Below, piece after piece: positions 21,945-33,661 of a stretch of DNA of 64,000 bases (positions are counted from its first letter, which is position 1; every line of letters begins with the position of its first letter). The notes under the pieces are model-generated. The model was not told the origin of the DNA, made no database searches, and was given only the letters and a program-made list of their open reading frames with translations. The stretch is from NCBI GenBank assembly GCA_963920575.1, contig OY986970.1:24881869-24945868 (forward strand). Reading direction: 5' to 3'. The translations under genes and the position numbers were made by a program. The stretch is from Narthecium ossifragum (Eukaryota; Streptophyta; Magnoliopsida; Dioscoreales; Nartheciaceae).

Positions 21945-24245
21945 TGTCGCGCCCCGACCCGCGTAGGCCCAACCGGGCCGGGCGACGCGAACCGGAACCT
22001 AACCTACTGCGGAAAATTTGGCGAGGTTTCCCTCTAATCGTAGTGGTTACCCTGATGATCACAACCATCCTGTATTATACAACAATTATAAAGCTCAACA
22101 CACAAAGCTGGAATATAGTACAAATCCTCAAACAGGGAATGTTATACAAAATCGCTCCCGCAGGAGACTATCTAACCAAAGATGTACACAGACAGATCAC
22201 AGCTCCTCAAGCTCCGCCAGACGCCGCCACGTCACTGAACACCTGCCCGGTAGGGGCGACCGAAGAAGAGCTAGCGCCAGCACCTGCAAAAACGCAGCCC
22301 GGGTAGGTGTGAGCACTAAGCTCAGTAGGGACACTACACTACGACACTCACAAGAAAGGGAACACAACAGTGTCGCCCCCAAGCTAAGCCTAGGTATATC
22401 ACAGGGGTCCCATAACCCCACCGGATACCCCTGAGTGCCCCAGTCGTGGTCTTCCAGCGAACTGGTCACACACTGGGTCACACTCAGTCAGACAGGAAAC
22501 GACACTGCCAACTCACGACAGGATCCTGGGCACTGTCGGCGGGTAGCACCGCTGGGTAGTCACACCTGCCACCCAAGAGTTCTAGAAGGATTGGGTACCG
22601 GCTACATCAGGACTTGGCTCGAGGCCGACACGACCTCTAAACATCAAACACAAATGTATTCAAGTCCAACTAACCCTATCATCGAAAAGACTGAATACTA
22701 CAAATCGAGTCCTGGACCAAGCTACCCGCACGGTCCTAAGAGATAGATCCGGGCTACCCGGAAGCCCCGGATCGGCAACGCCCTAAACAGATGCAACTAG
22801 TGCACAACACAATGCATGCTATGAACATGTGCAGAATAGATACATGTAAGCATGCAGCAGGATGTGATGATATAAAAACAAGGTCTGGGCGCGGCACCCT
22901 GCCGACCCGGGGTGGTGAGCAATAATTTAAGGTCTAGGGACTGCTGCAGTGGTACCACCACCAACTGCCAGCAGTCCACCACAACACCTGCACCGGGAAA
23001 CAACCCCGCAAACAACAGCTACAATATAGCAGGTGAAAGCCCTCGGCGCACGCCGGCATGCAAGGCTATGGAAAGCTGTAGGGCTACCCGCCCATTTATT
23101 CTACACAATCCCAGGAGTCATCACTCCCCTGGTTCACCACTGCCCTATTATAGGGCTAACATGCTTAATCGTATATACAAGGTATAAAGCGATAAGTAAA
23201 ACCGGCATACCAAGCCCCGAGGGCAAAAGCCATGAAAAACCCTCTCTGCTACTAAAGGATCGATCCTCACCAGGAGAAGGATAGATCATTTCTGTAACAG
23301 TGAGCTTCCCTCGCTGTCGAGGCAAGGAAGATCGATCCTTCCTCCCAGGAAGATCGATCTTTCTTGAGACAGAGGGCACCCTTCGCGTCGCACCAAGAAT
23401 GATTGATCCTTCCTCCCAGGAAAATCGATCTTCTTCGCGATGAAGGGTAACCATGCCACCCAAGAACCAGGATCGATCTTTTACAAACAAAAGATCGATC
23501 CTTCATCGTGCGGGGCATGACCAACCAGAAGGATCGATCCTTCCTCAAGAAGGATCAATCCCGATGGGTTCTCCGGCGTGCTTCCGGCGAGGAATACCGC
23601 CGGAAGACACATCCAAATACGACGAAACTCTGGGATCTGGTAGATCTAGATCCCACGAGTCCAAAACCGGTAAAATCACTGAAAACCAACAGCTATATAA
23701 ACAGATCTAAGCAAAAGAAGACAAAACAAACCGGAAAACTCAAAACCCCGAAGAGAGATGTCGGTAGGATCCCTACCGGAGCAAGGGCAGCTTAGATCCA
23801 AGCATCTAGGCCTTGGATCGTCCTCAGAAGCCTTCAAAAATCGCGAGATCTGAGCTCAAATCGCCAGATTTCAAAAGGGATTCAAGGAAGAAAGTCTCGT
23901 CTGCTTTATAGGCAAACGAACCGACTTATGAAGGATCGATCCTTCCCCAAGGGAGGATCGATCACTTCATGACGATCACACTTGACTTTCTGGCACAAGA
24001 GGATCGATCTCTTAGCTAGAGAGGATCGATCCTTTTTGTGCTGAAAGCTAAACTTAGGCAAGAATTCAAGCCTAAGTCCGGATCTTTCGATCCCGGGTTC
24101 CACTAACCATTCTAAGCAAACATTACCACAAACATGGTCAGTGTGTGTACAAGCGCGAGTGTGGAACTAGCCGACAAGGTGCAATTTACCAAATTGCCCT
24201 TGCGGTCCACATCGAGCCACAGGAGGGGAGGGACGGGTCCTCACA
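21945..24245 (-). mobile_element. nested solo LTR, family A, inverted
   Basis: On the + strand it begins TGTCGCGCCCCGACCC and ends GGTCCTCACA. It is flanked by a perfect 5-bp duplication CAACA (21940-21944 and 24246-24250). Length is 2301 bp with no gag-pol. The start matches the complement of the 3' end of the LTR at 877-5411. In its own sense (minus) a CCTATAAAGC TATA box lies near 23908-23915. One hairpin group lies upstream of it (23930-24035) and another downstream (23255-23560). ORFs at 21944-22306, 22018-22434 and 23134-23490 are incidental. Confidence 0.92.
23255..24035. repeat. GGATCGATCC hairpin arrays in the family-A LTR
   Basis: The cleanest unit, 23471-23500, has arm GATCGATCTTTT and its exact complement around a 6-nt loop. 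Others are near 23325-23365, 23530-23560, 23935-23965 and 24000-24035. Arm letters differ from the CGATCGATCGCTC arms of the family-A copy at 1091-1203, yet pairing is kept. Confidence 0.88.
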
Positions 24246-24359
24246 CAACAAGCACACGGAAGAGAAAGATCGATCTTCGCCCCTATAAAGATCGATCTTT
24301 ATGTGCCAGCCGAGCAAAATCAACAGCCCAGATCTAATCCGAAGGGGATGCTCGTATGC

Positions 24360-24367
24360 TATAAATA
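24360..24367 (+). promoter_or_regulatory. TATA box of the Athila-like solo LTR
   Basis: TATAAATA lies directly after the last hairpin unit and before a C/T-rich leader. Confidence 0.65.
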
Positions 24368-25432
24368 GGCCCCTTTGGGGGAATTTTGGGGATCCTCTCT
24401 TGTACTCTTTCTCAACCTTTCCTCTTTTAAACTCTTTTTACCCAATTTAGAGTAAGACCTTTTTGGAGGAGATCCATGGGAGGAGAGCTTCATCAACCTC
24501 CATCTATGGATCAAACCCCCAATATGAGTCACTAAACTCTTAGCCTAGGGATTCTTATGATGTAATAAGGGTTTCTATTAGGGAGTCTTAGGATTTAGGG
24601 CTTGTACTACTTATTTGAATGGTTGTATGGATTGGATTTAATTTCTATATGAATTTTGTGTTGTTTTCATTCTTGGATGCTTGGATTGCCCTATTGTGCC
24701 CTAGATCTAGGTCTCTTGTATGCTAGGGCTTGGATGGAACCTCTCGTGAGAGGGATTCATGCTAGAACCATAGATTATCTCATGACAAAGGATTCTAATC
24801 CAAGATTGGGCTAGATTGTGGTGCTAGAACCACCACCAATATCTTCCTAACCCTCCGCCCATCCTATTCTTGTGGTTTCGGCCGTCGAGGTGCTAGAACC
24901 ACCTCGCTATCACACCTAGATCCATACCATGATAGTTCTCTCGCGACGAATCCATCTAATTAGAGGATTTGTTAGCGGCGATCGCAACTTATCATTCGGC
25001 CGCCGATCATTAGACGATTGCTCTCGCCGACGAGGGATCTTAACCCGAGCCTCATCGAGCGATAGGTGGAACTAACCATTCGCCTATCGACAATTGGATT
25101 TAACCATTCAATTTGAGGAAACTCACCCTTGTCTCAGGAAGACCTATTAGAATCCTTGTTATTGATTAAGGATCTCTCGGCCTTTCTTCATATTTTATCA
25201 CCTTTTATCATTAATTTTGGTCTAGTCTTGTTAAAACCCCAAATCTAAATCATTTCCTCCAACTTCTTGGTAGACGACCATGCTTAGTATCTCACTTCCA
25301 TCCTAGTTTCTCCCCTGTGGATCGACTCGGACTCACCACTAGCTACCCCAAAGGTAGTTAGTTAGGAGTTTGATTATAAATTTCTAATTTTGATCGGACG
25401 CGTTAAGTCGCGACACTTTCCACGTCTTATCA

Positions 25433-26329
25433 AAGAGACGTGGTGGCAGCGCATGGTGGAGGTGATGCAACATCAGCGATGGACAAGTTGCAGCGGTGGC
25501 GACGAAGACTAGATGCGGCCGCGGCAATGAGGATGAGATGCGACCGCAACGATGAGGACGAGATGCGGCCGCAACGATGGATTCAGAGCCCGATGAGGAG
25601 GAGATGGGCGGCGATGAGAAGGAGATGCGGCGACGGGCAGCGACGAGAAGGAGATGCGGAGGCGGGCAGCGATGGATGGATCGTAGTGACGGGAGGCGAT
25701 GGATGGAGTCGTAGCGCGCGTGAGGGAGAGAGAGAATTAGGGATTCAGCCGCTCAAAAGGCCTATGGATCGCAGCCGGTTAGGCCATGGATGGTTGATCG
25801 ACTTATTAATCACTTGGCATCAGGGGAAAAATTCTCAAAGGGTCTATAAATATAGCCCATTTAAATTCAATATAAACACATTGAGCCCAACCTAGTCTAA
25901 TGGCTAACCCACCATCCCAGCTGCCTAGCCCAGTCTTGCCAAAGAGTCAAAATTAAAAAGTGCATACCATGCTAGGTGTTAAATCACGTACAAACTCTTA
26001 TTTGTATTTTACTTCTTGTTGGTGTTGCTGCATGTTGGGTCTAGTAATTAGGGGGCGGTCGTTCTGTCACCTATGATAGATGGACCAGTTGGTGAAAAAT
26101 GCGGAATGCTCTCGAAACCAATTCACTTGAGTGAGACAGAGGAGACGGGAATTTCATGTGTAGGGGTGAAATCCGTAGATCTACGAAGGAAGGTCATGCT
26201 CTCCTTTATTCAATATTGGGCGGCTGTTTGGTGAGGTATTATACACAAATCCCTAATTTCTATTTCTCTCTATCTCATCTCCTTTTCTCAAATTAAATCC
26301 CTAATTTTGGATTCCTTGAAAATTTGAAG
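25433..26329. other. GC-rich repeat-like stretch then AT-rich sequence; no firm gene
   Basis: 25440-25740 is rich in GATGCGGCCGC/GGAGATGCGG-like short repeats and gives a 151-codon ORF of Arg/Asp/Ala repeats that I do not accept as a gene. Rejoined across the LTR insertion it continues 21300-21388, so it may be an exon or 5' region of a minus-strand unit with the exon at 20826-21026. 25900-26329 shows nothing recognisable. Confidence 0.35.
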
Positions 26330-26905
26330 ATCACTATCACATCTCTTTCATGATGCCATCAGTTCCATGTAAGGGATAGGGGGAGGTTTGATCTCTTCTT
26401 CGTCGAAAGAGAGGTAAAATCAATCTTTGTATTTCTCTATTTGTGTTTTGGTGATTTTTACATATTTTTGGAGACTGGTGGATTGATTTTGTGCATCTTA
26501 ATGATGGAATTGATCCCATATGGGGGAAACCTAGTTTCATCATATGTAATATATTGAAGTCTTGAAGATTGATTGTAATCTTGGAATTGATCCCATATGG
26601 GAACTTGGGAAGCACTAGCAGAGATATGTATTTTATATGATGGTCTGATGGATTTATACATATTTTATCCGTCTAAAACATGCTTCAAAGAAAATAATTA
26701 ATTGGCTTAAGAGAATATTGTAGTTGATTATGAAGGGGCTTAAGAGACATGAGTAAAAAATTACATGTCCCCCTTAAACATTTAGGCCTTTAATGTTTGT
26801 TTTGGCAATTGCTTGTTTTTTGCTTTGTGGCATATGAATAAAAGTATTGATTGGTTTGGATTGCTATATAGCTGAACTTCCATATAAATTATACATGATT
26901 TTGGG

Positions 26906-29900
26906 TTGTTAATTGTGTTGGCAAACCAAGAAAGAAAGAGAAAAAAGACACTTTTGTCGTTCTTTAAACCAAGAGATGATACATCCACAAGTGATACATC
27001 TTCACCATCGGTTGTGACCAACTCAAATACTGGTGAATCTTCTCCTCCTCCAATTGCTAGTGAGTCTCTTGAACGCGATCCTAGTTTGTGTATCCCGATA
27101 TGGAAACATCCTCATACTGCCCGTGATGAAATCAGACGAGTTTATATCAAATTGGGGCCATATCAACCCAAATTACATGAGTACCCATAGACTGAATTTG
27201 GACGACAATATCGTCGATTTCAACACTCTTGGTTCAACCAATTTTCTTGGTTGGAGTACTCTCCTTCTAAATATGCAACATTTTGTTTTCCATGCTTTCT
27301 TTTTTAAAAGAATACATCTGCACAACCCACATTTACTTTTGATGGATTTAAAAGCTGAAAAAGAGTTAATAATGGGGAAAAATGTGCACTTTTGACACAT
27401 ATGGGAGGCCCTACTTCTCCACACAATAATGTCGTAAAGGCCGTTGATGACTTAATGAATGTCACACGACATATTGACAAAGTTATTGATGCTCAAACTT
27501 CTGAAGAGATAAAGAAGAATAGATTGCGCCTAATGACAACAATTGAGAGTGTGCGATGGCTAAGCTTGCAAGCTTGTGGATTACGAGGCCATGATGAATC
27601 ATCAGATTCTCGTAATTGGGGTAATCTCATTGAGATGATAAAGCTTATGGCAGGATTGAATGTTAACATTGCAAATGTTGTCTTGGAGAATGCTCCAAAA
27701 AATGCAATGCATATATCGCCAATGATTCAGAAAGATATTTTACAGATTCTCTCAACCAAAGTCCGGAACAAAATTCGTAACGAGTTGGGCGATTTTAAGT
27801 TCTGCATTCTAGTTGATGAAGCGAAAGATGCATCTAATAAAGAGCAAATGGCTATTGTGCTTAGATATGTTGATACTCATGGTACCAAACGTGAGCGTTT
27901 CTTTGACATTGTGCTTAGATTTGTTGACACTCATGGTACCATAAAGAAATATATGATGTTTTAACACGATATAATTTGCATATTCATAATATGCGAGGTC
28001 AAGGGTATGATGGCGTGAGCAATATGCGTGGTGCATGGAATGGTTTGCAGGCTTTGTTTCTTAGAGATTGTACATATACCTATTATGTGCATTGCTTTGC
28101 CCATCGATTACAACTAGCATTAGTTGGGGCAGCAGAGAAGGAGCAGACAATTTGGCTTTTCTTTTCAAAGCTGACTACTAAAGTGCTTGAAGGTATTATG
28201 GATGATGGTTCCTCTAACTCTATACGTGGGGAAGCTGCAGGTTCTTTAATGGTAATGAAGTCATTTGATTTCTTATTTATCTTACACTTGATGCATAAGA
28301 TTATGAAGATTACAAAATTGCTTTGTCGGGCCTTGCAACAAAAATCACTTGACATCTTAAATGCAATGGATCTAGTCTCTACTACAAAAGCATTGCTTCA
28401 AGAGTTGAGAGATGATGGCTTTGGTGTTATCCTTCAACATGTTATATCAGTTTTTGAGAATTATGACATTGATGTACCTGATATGAGTGATTGTTATAAA
28501 CAAGGCTTAATTACGCTTTTGGTACCTGTAAAATTTTGGATATACCACTTTAGTACCTATAGTTTGATAATTACGTTTTTAGTACATATACTATTAAAAC
28601 CGTTTCGTTTTGGTCCAACTGTCTAACAGCGTCATTTTTTCAAACGGCAAATACATGCACGTGACTTGGTTCTCGTCGCACCAGGCGCTTGGCTTAATTA
28701 CGCTTGTAGACCTCGGTGGAGAGGATGAAGCCGTCGAGTGGCGGCATCAGACCGGTGAAGACGGGTGGTGCCGCTCGGCGTCGCTCAATGTCGGGACCAG
28801 GAGCTTGGTGACGATCTCAACGGAGGTCACGGAGGAGCTCGACGTCGAGGCGAATGAGTCCCATGTCTGGGTGCAAGATTGGTCGGCGGGTACGGGGAGA
28901 GCAGATATGGTGAAGGGGGCCTAAGGCCGACGAAGACCGGCGTTAGCGCTCGGCGTCGCTTGATGTCGGGACCAGGAGCTCGGTGACGATCTCGACGGAG
29001 GTCACGAAGGAGCTCAACGTCGAGGCGGCGGAGCCAGACGTCAGGTGGAGGAACCCAATATCGAGCTTGGCACGGTATGTGGCATCAGGTCGGCAGATCC
29101 GGTGAAGGATGGCATCAGGCTTCGTGTCCGGCATGCCGAGAGAGAGGAGACGAGAGGGATAGTGAGAGGATGAGAAGGGATGGGAGGGAAGAGGGAGCTG
29201 GGGTCGGAGATGGGGGAGCTGGTCATCGGACTTGGCACGACGGCGGCTCCGGCGAGGTGAGGCGTCGGAGCTTGGTGACCGGCACGCCGAGAGAGAAGAA
29301 AACGAGAGAAAAAGAGGGGGAGTGAGAAGATGAGAAGGGACAGGAGAAAGGAGGGAGTTGGCAGCGGCTTGGGAGAGATGGAGAGACAGGGAGACAGAGA
29401 GAGAGAGCACGGAAGAGAGAGGGAGGAGAGAGAGAAGAGATCCGGTAGGGGGAGGGGGAGACAGAGAGGAGAGATGGAGAGACAGAGAGAGATAGACGAG
29501 AGAGAGACAGAGGAGAGATGGAGAAGATGAGGTGGCAAAAACATCAGTCAAAATTGACTGAAAACCGCTCACGTGATATCACGTGAGCAGATTGCCGTCA
29601 AGTCTGGATAACGGCGTCTAACGGTAGGTACTAAATATGTTATATACATTAAATATAGGTATCAAAAACGTAATTATCAAACTATAGGTATTAAAGTGGT
29701 ATATCCAAAATTTTACAGGTACCAAAAGCGTAATTAAGCTTATAAACAAACCAGTCGTTCTTGCCAACAAAACGATCCCATCTCTGTTCAGCATCATTAT
29801 CATTATGATATATTTAATGCTGTAATTTATTTTCACTTGGAAGAATTGAACACTAGTTTCAATGACAATGCAGTTGAACTTCTAATTGTTTAACATTGAT

Positions 29901-30323
29901 CAAATTTATAGTTTAGTGGAGAAATTTTATCCTGCTGATTTTACTGGACAAGACATGTACGATTTGAGATGCCAGCTTGAACATTATAAGCTCGATGTGT
30001 TTTCTCATGCAAAGTTTCAGAATTTGTCCACTATTTTCGAATTATGTTAACAACTAGTTGAGACAAACAAGTCACAACATTACAATATGATCGATAAGTT
30101 AATTCGCCTTTTGTTAACTCTAGTTGTCTCCACAGCTACTACAGAGCGAGTATTTTCAGCTATGAAGCTAGTTAAGACTGTTATTCGTAATAAAATGGAC
30201 GATGATTTTTTGAGAGATTCTATGACTATCTACATCGAGAGAGAGCTTGCTCAAGATATTAACACAGATGAGATAATTAACGAATTCTATGCTCAAAAGA
30301 ATCGTCGGGCACAACTTCAATAG
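26906..30323 (+). pseudogene. hAT transposase (TTF-type/ZMYM1-like), broken
   Basis: Blocks in order: a KRKKTLLSFFKP start and the TTF-type zinc-finger region IWKHPHTARDEIRRVYIKLG then YQPKLHEYP (27100-27190). Next come EYSPSKYATFCFPCFLF in another frame (27250-27310) and GPTSPHNNVVKAVDDL (27405-27460). The core follows with FCILVDEAKDASNKEQMAIV (27800-27860) and MRGQGYDGVSNMRGAWNGLQ (27990-28050), YYVHCFAHRLQLAL next (28080-28125). After the insertion, the C-terminal dimerisation region STATTERVFSAMKLVKT lies at about 30135-30180. Frames change near 27188, 27310 and 27390 and stops occur. A FFDIVLR...VDTHGT segment is duplicated near 27860-27945. The 28504-29739 element splits the gene. It would have cut and pasted hAT DNA in the nucleus, but it is not functional now. 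Confidence 0.85.
28504..29739. mobile_element. Mutator-like element inside the hAT gene, with duplicated GC-rich cargo
   Basis: Inverted termini of about 100 bp begin GGCTTAATTACGCTTTTGGT and end with the complement. TTATAAACAA flanks both sides (28494-28503 and 29740-29749), a 9-10-bp target duplication. No transposase. The interior is GC-rich: a block containing GTCGGGACCAGGAGCT is repeated at about 28770-28855 and 28950-29035, and 29130-29530 is GA-rich. A 209-codon minus ORF (28943-29572) and others here are compositional. The cargo looks captured, but I cannot identify its source. Confidence 0.82.
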
Positions 30324-30612
30324 TGTGAGTTTACGCATGTTAATTTATTCACATTTGTTTACTCGTTCATCAAAATGTTTGCTAGGCGTATGATTGGAAC
30401 CATGTTTGTCACCTTGATTTATTTCACGAAACTAGTTAGGTCTTCAAAATACAATTTCACAATTATTCTTACTAGATGATTAAAATGGATCCTGAAAAGC
30501 AAAATAGAGATTTGTCGTTTATCAAATATTGATTTATCTGACATAAAAAAGTATTTGATTATTACAGGACACCCATGGGTTCAAGTTAATGTCGTGGCTC
30601 CTGATAGCCCCT

Positions 30613-31112
30613 TGATTTTGTTGTTTTGTCTATTTTAAAAGCAATTTTCTACAACGTACAAGCTAAAGAAAACGACCCTGAAAGGTTAGTAGTTGCATAA
30701 TTGAGAGATTAGACCCCATTTACAATTTTTTGTTTTCAAAATTATTTTATGAATTATTTTACTGTTCAGAAAAGAATGTGCTTTGAATATTGAGAACACT
30801 ACTCATTTACTGTTTGAATATAGTCTCTTGTTTTTTATAGAGTAACAGTAACTGAAACATAGGAGTACGCTTTTTATAATTCATTAGAGATATTATGTTA
30901 AATTATGAGCTCGTGATTGGTATAGTTTCCTATCAACCAACAGGAATTTAAATCCCGGCGTCATCTGCAGATGGGATTCAATGAAGCCTAACCGATGCTG
31001 TGAATCTGTGATGATATGAGGTTGATGAACGTACAACGTTACAGGACCCCACAGGGACTCACAACTACTCCTAGCATTAACTACATCTCCCCTGTCTCTC
31101 ACTCTCTCTCTT
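30613..31112. other. sequence upstream of the hydrolase gene; no gene
   Basis: AT-rich, no coding frame. 30950-31060 resembles degenerate dispersed repeat. It probably holds distal promoter sequence of the gene at 31201. Confidence 0.35.
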
Positions 31113-31200
31113 CCCTATATTAAGGCCTAGGGTGGCATCCTGGTCTTTTTAAGCTGCAAACCGAGAGAGGAGATCGAGAGGAGAGAGAGGAGAGAGAGGG
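31113..31200 (+). promoter_or_regulatory. core promoter and 5' UTR of the hydrolase gene
   Basis: CCCTATATTAAGG at 31113-31125 is a TATA-like element 76-88 bp before the ATG, preceded by a CT-rich run. A GA-rich stretch (about 31164-31200) leads directly into ATG 31201. Confidence 0.5.
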
Positions 31201-31941
31201 ATGGTGAACTTTTTTGAAGCTCAGAAGCCCCTCCTGCATGGCTTGGTGAAGCTGGCCGGGCTACGTCCGACCACCGTGGAGATCGAGCCAGGCACAATCA
31301 TGCATCTCTGGGTTCCTAAAGATAAGCTGAAGAAGAACAAGAAGAAGAGCCCAGTCGTTCCAGTTAGCAAACCTGATCATCATAACACTAGTTGTGGAAA
31401 CAGTACTCATCATGCTACTACTACTTCTACTAAGAAATCAAAGAAGATTGCTGCTGCGAAGCCGGAGAAGCCTGCGGTAGTGCTGGTGCATGGCTTCGCT
31501 ACGGACGGGATCGTGACTTGGCAGTTCCAGATCGGCGCGCTGACGAAGAAGTACGACGTGTACGTGCCGGACCTCATCTTCTTCGGGGGGTCGGTGAGCG
31601 GGAGTTCGGAGCGGTCGCCGGGGTTCCAGGCGGCGTGCCTGGCGGTGGCGCTGGCGAGTGTCGGCGTGTCGCGGTGCACGGTGGTGGGGTTCAGCTATGG
31701 AGGGATGGTGTCGTTTAAGCTCGCGGAGGCGCGGCCGGAGCTCGTCCGGGCGCTGGTGGTGTCCGGCTCGGTCCCGGCCATGACTGACTCTATCAGTAGC
31801 ACGACGATGGAGCGGCTTGGGTTCGCTTCCTCGGCTGAGCTGCTGCTGCCGGAGTCCGTCAAGGGTATGAAGGCTCTCCTCTCCGTCGTCACCTATAGGA
31901 AGCTATGGTTCCCGGACTTCCTCTACCGAGATTTCCTTAAG
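31201..31941 (+). CDS. hydrolase exon 1 (residues 1-247)
   Basis: Open from ATG to AAG 31941, followed by donor GTATCT. It contains the HG motif and nucleophile elbow. Third positions are strongly G/C, unlike the AT-rich surroundings. The open frame runs on into the intron to 31986, which is read-through and not coding. Confidence 0.9.
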
Positions 31942-32170
31942 GTATCTAGGCAGCTACTGCTCAATATATACTCAATAGCGTGTTAATTTAGCTTCTTTAT
32001 GTATTTGATATGAAATAAAAACTGCACGGGGTTTTCCTGATATTTAGAGGGCTTCTGGTTGGTGGAATTGCATGATGCATGGGATCGTAAGATCAATGCA
32101 TCAGGTTGTGCATGCATCGGGCAGTAAATCCACGTGTTTGGTTGTCTTTTGGATCAACTGATGCACTTTG

Positions 32171-32229
<59 letters not shown>

Positions 32230-33618
32230 AAGTTATGTAAATATTAAAATTATGTGAACATTATTTTAATCTCAATAAAGTCATTATATTATTTTAATTT
32301 CAAATATATATATATAATGATGCAATAAAGTTAAAATTTATATATTAAAATAAAGTAAATATTAAAGTTATATTTAAATATTATATATTATTCATATAAT
32401 GTTATATATTATTCATATAATGTTATATATTATTCATATAATGTTCACATAATGATGTAATAAAGTTAAATTTTAATATATATACATTAAAATTTTAATA
32501 TATATTATATTAATATTATATGAATAATATATATTAAAATTTTAATGTATATATATTAAAATTTAACTTTATTACATCATTATGTGAACATTATATGAAA
32601 TATATTTATATATTTATATTTATATATATTATTGAGATTAAAATAATATAATGACTTTATTGAGATTAAAATAATGTTCACATAATTTTAATGTTTACAT
32701 AACTTTATTGAATATATTTTAATATGTTCACGGGGTGTATAGAAAATGCACCGTTGATGGGTGCATCGTGCCAAACGACCATTTTGGCAGTTTCATACGA
32801 TGCACCATTTTAGCCTCAAAACGCATCATACGGTGCATGCATCAGCTGATACATGGGTCAACCAAAGAGGGGATCGTAGGTTTAGGGTGCATCTCACGAG
32901 CGATGCACCCTGATTCATTGAACCAAACAGGTATGCTTTCAAGACTTATATGATTTTTTTTTCTTTTTTTTCTTTTTGGGCTAAGAAATATGAGCTCCCA
33001 TGAAGAATATTTAATTTGAGGGTGGGTTAAGGTTGGGGAAAATTTGCGTCCACTCTATTTTCGATTTTGTAATTTAACGTCATTTTGTGTTTTCATTACA
33101 TAACAAGCCGTTTGCATGTGAAATCCTTAACTATAAATTGGGAATCCGATTTATCAATAAGGATTTATGACCAAAATGGCCTGTTTTGTAACAAAGACAT
33201 AATCATGTCTAACTTATAAAATCAAAAATAAAGTGCACTTAGGGGGTGTTTGGTTGGTGGAACCGCCGATTTAATGGGATCGTGGGGATGCATGCATTAG
33301 GTGGTACATGCGTCAGGTAGTATATGCACTTGTTTGGTTGCTCCAGTGATTTGAAGCATGGGCTAGGGCCGGGATACATGCATCGTTGTTGTTTGATTGG
33401 TTTTTTGGATTAGTAGATGCAACCTGATCCTTTATTTATATATATATATAAATATATATATTCATATAATGTTCACATAGTTTGAGATATATATATACTA
33501 TACATTAAACGTTAAATTTAAATGTTCACATAATGATGCTATATATATCCGTGTGTGTGTCTAACTTTATTGCAACATTATGTGAACATTTAAATTTAAC
33601 GCTTAATGTGTATTATAC

Positions 33619-33661
<43 letters not shown>

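Larger units (their letters stand above)
21389..25432 (+). mobile_element. solo LTR of the Athila-like family, interrupted by a nested LTR
   Basis: It starts TGATAAAACGTGAAAAGTGC and ends ...GCGACACTTTCCACGTCTTATCA across 25410-25432. It is flanked by a perfect 5-bp duplication AAGAG (21384-21388 and 25433-25437). Start, end and layout match the LTRs at 53448 and 62822. Without the nested 21945-24245 insertion it is about 1.74 kb. U3 carries a GATCGATC hairpin array (21555-21930, resuming at 24265-24305). TATA is at 24360-24367, and a long R/U5 leader follows. No internal region remains. The nested element landed inside the hairpin array. Confidence 0.92.
26330..30612 (+). mobile_element. hAT element of the plant ZMYM1/TTF-type family, decayed
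   Basis: The extent is approximate: the coding part is 26906-30323. The right end may be the GTGGCTCCTGATAGCCCC region near 30594-30612, which resembles the degenerate TIR of this hAT group. No 8-bp duplication could be read. A 1.24-kb Mutator-like element is inserted at 28504. Confidence 0.6.
32046..32931. mobile_element. fold-back element in intron 1
   Basis: The left end (GGCTTCTGGTTGGTGGAA) and the complement of the right end (CTGTTTGGTTCAATGAATCA) are imperfect inverted termini. Both contain GATGCA/TGCATC-rich subterminal repeats. The centre is an AT-rich palindrome. A related copy starts at 33243. Non-coding; superfamily unclear. Confidence 0.6.

Noticed and set aside
25440..25895. 151-codon ORF as a gene
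   Set aside because: Built from short GATGCGG/GGAGATG repeats, with no domain; kept only as possible exon or UTR sequence.
28943..29572. 209-codon minus ORF
   Set aside because: Ser/Leu/Pro-rich translation of a GA-rich tract inside a Mutator-like element; no domain and biased composition.
31201..31986. Hydrolase as a single-exon 261-aa gene
   Set aside because: The last 14 codons before the stop are intron read-through; the Asp and His of the triad are supplied by exons at 49457 and 49672.
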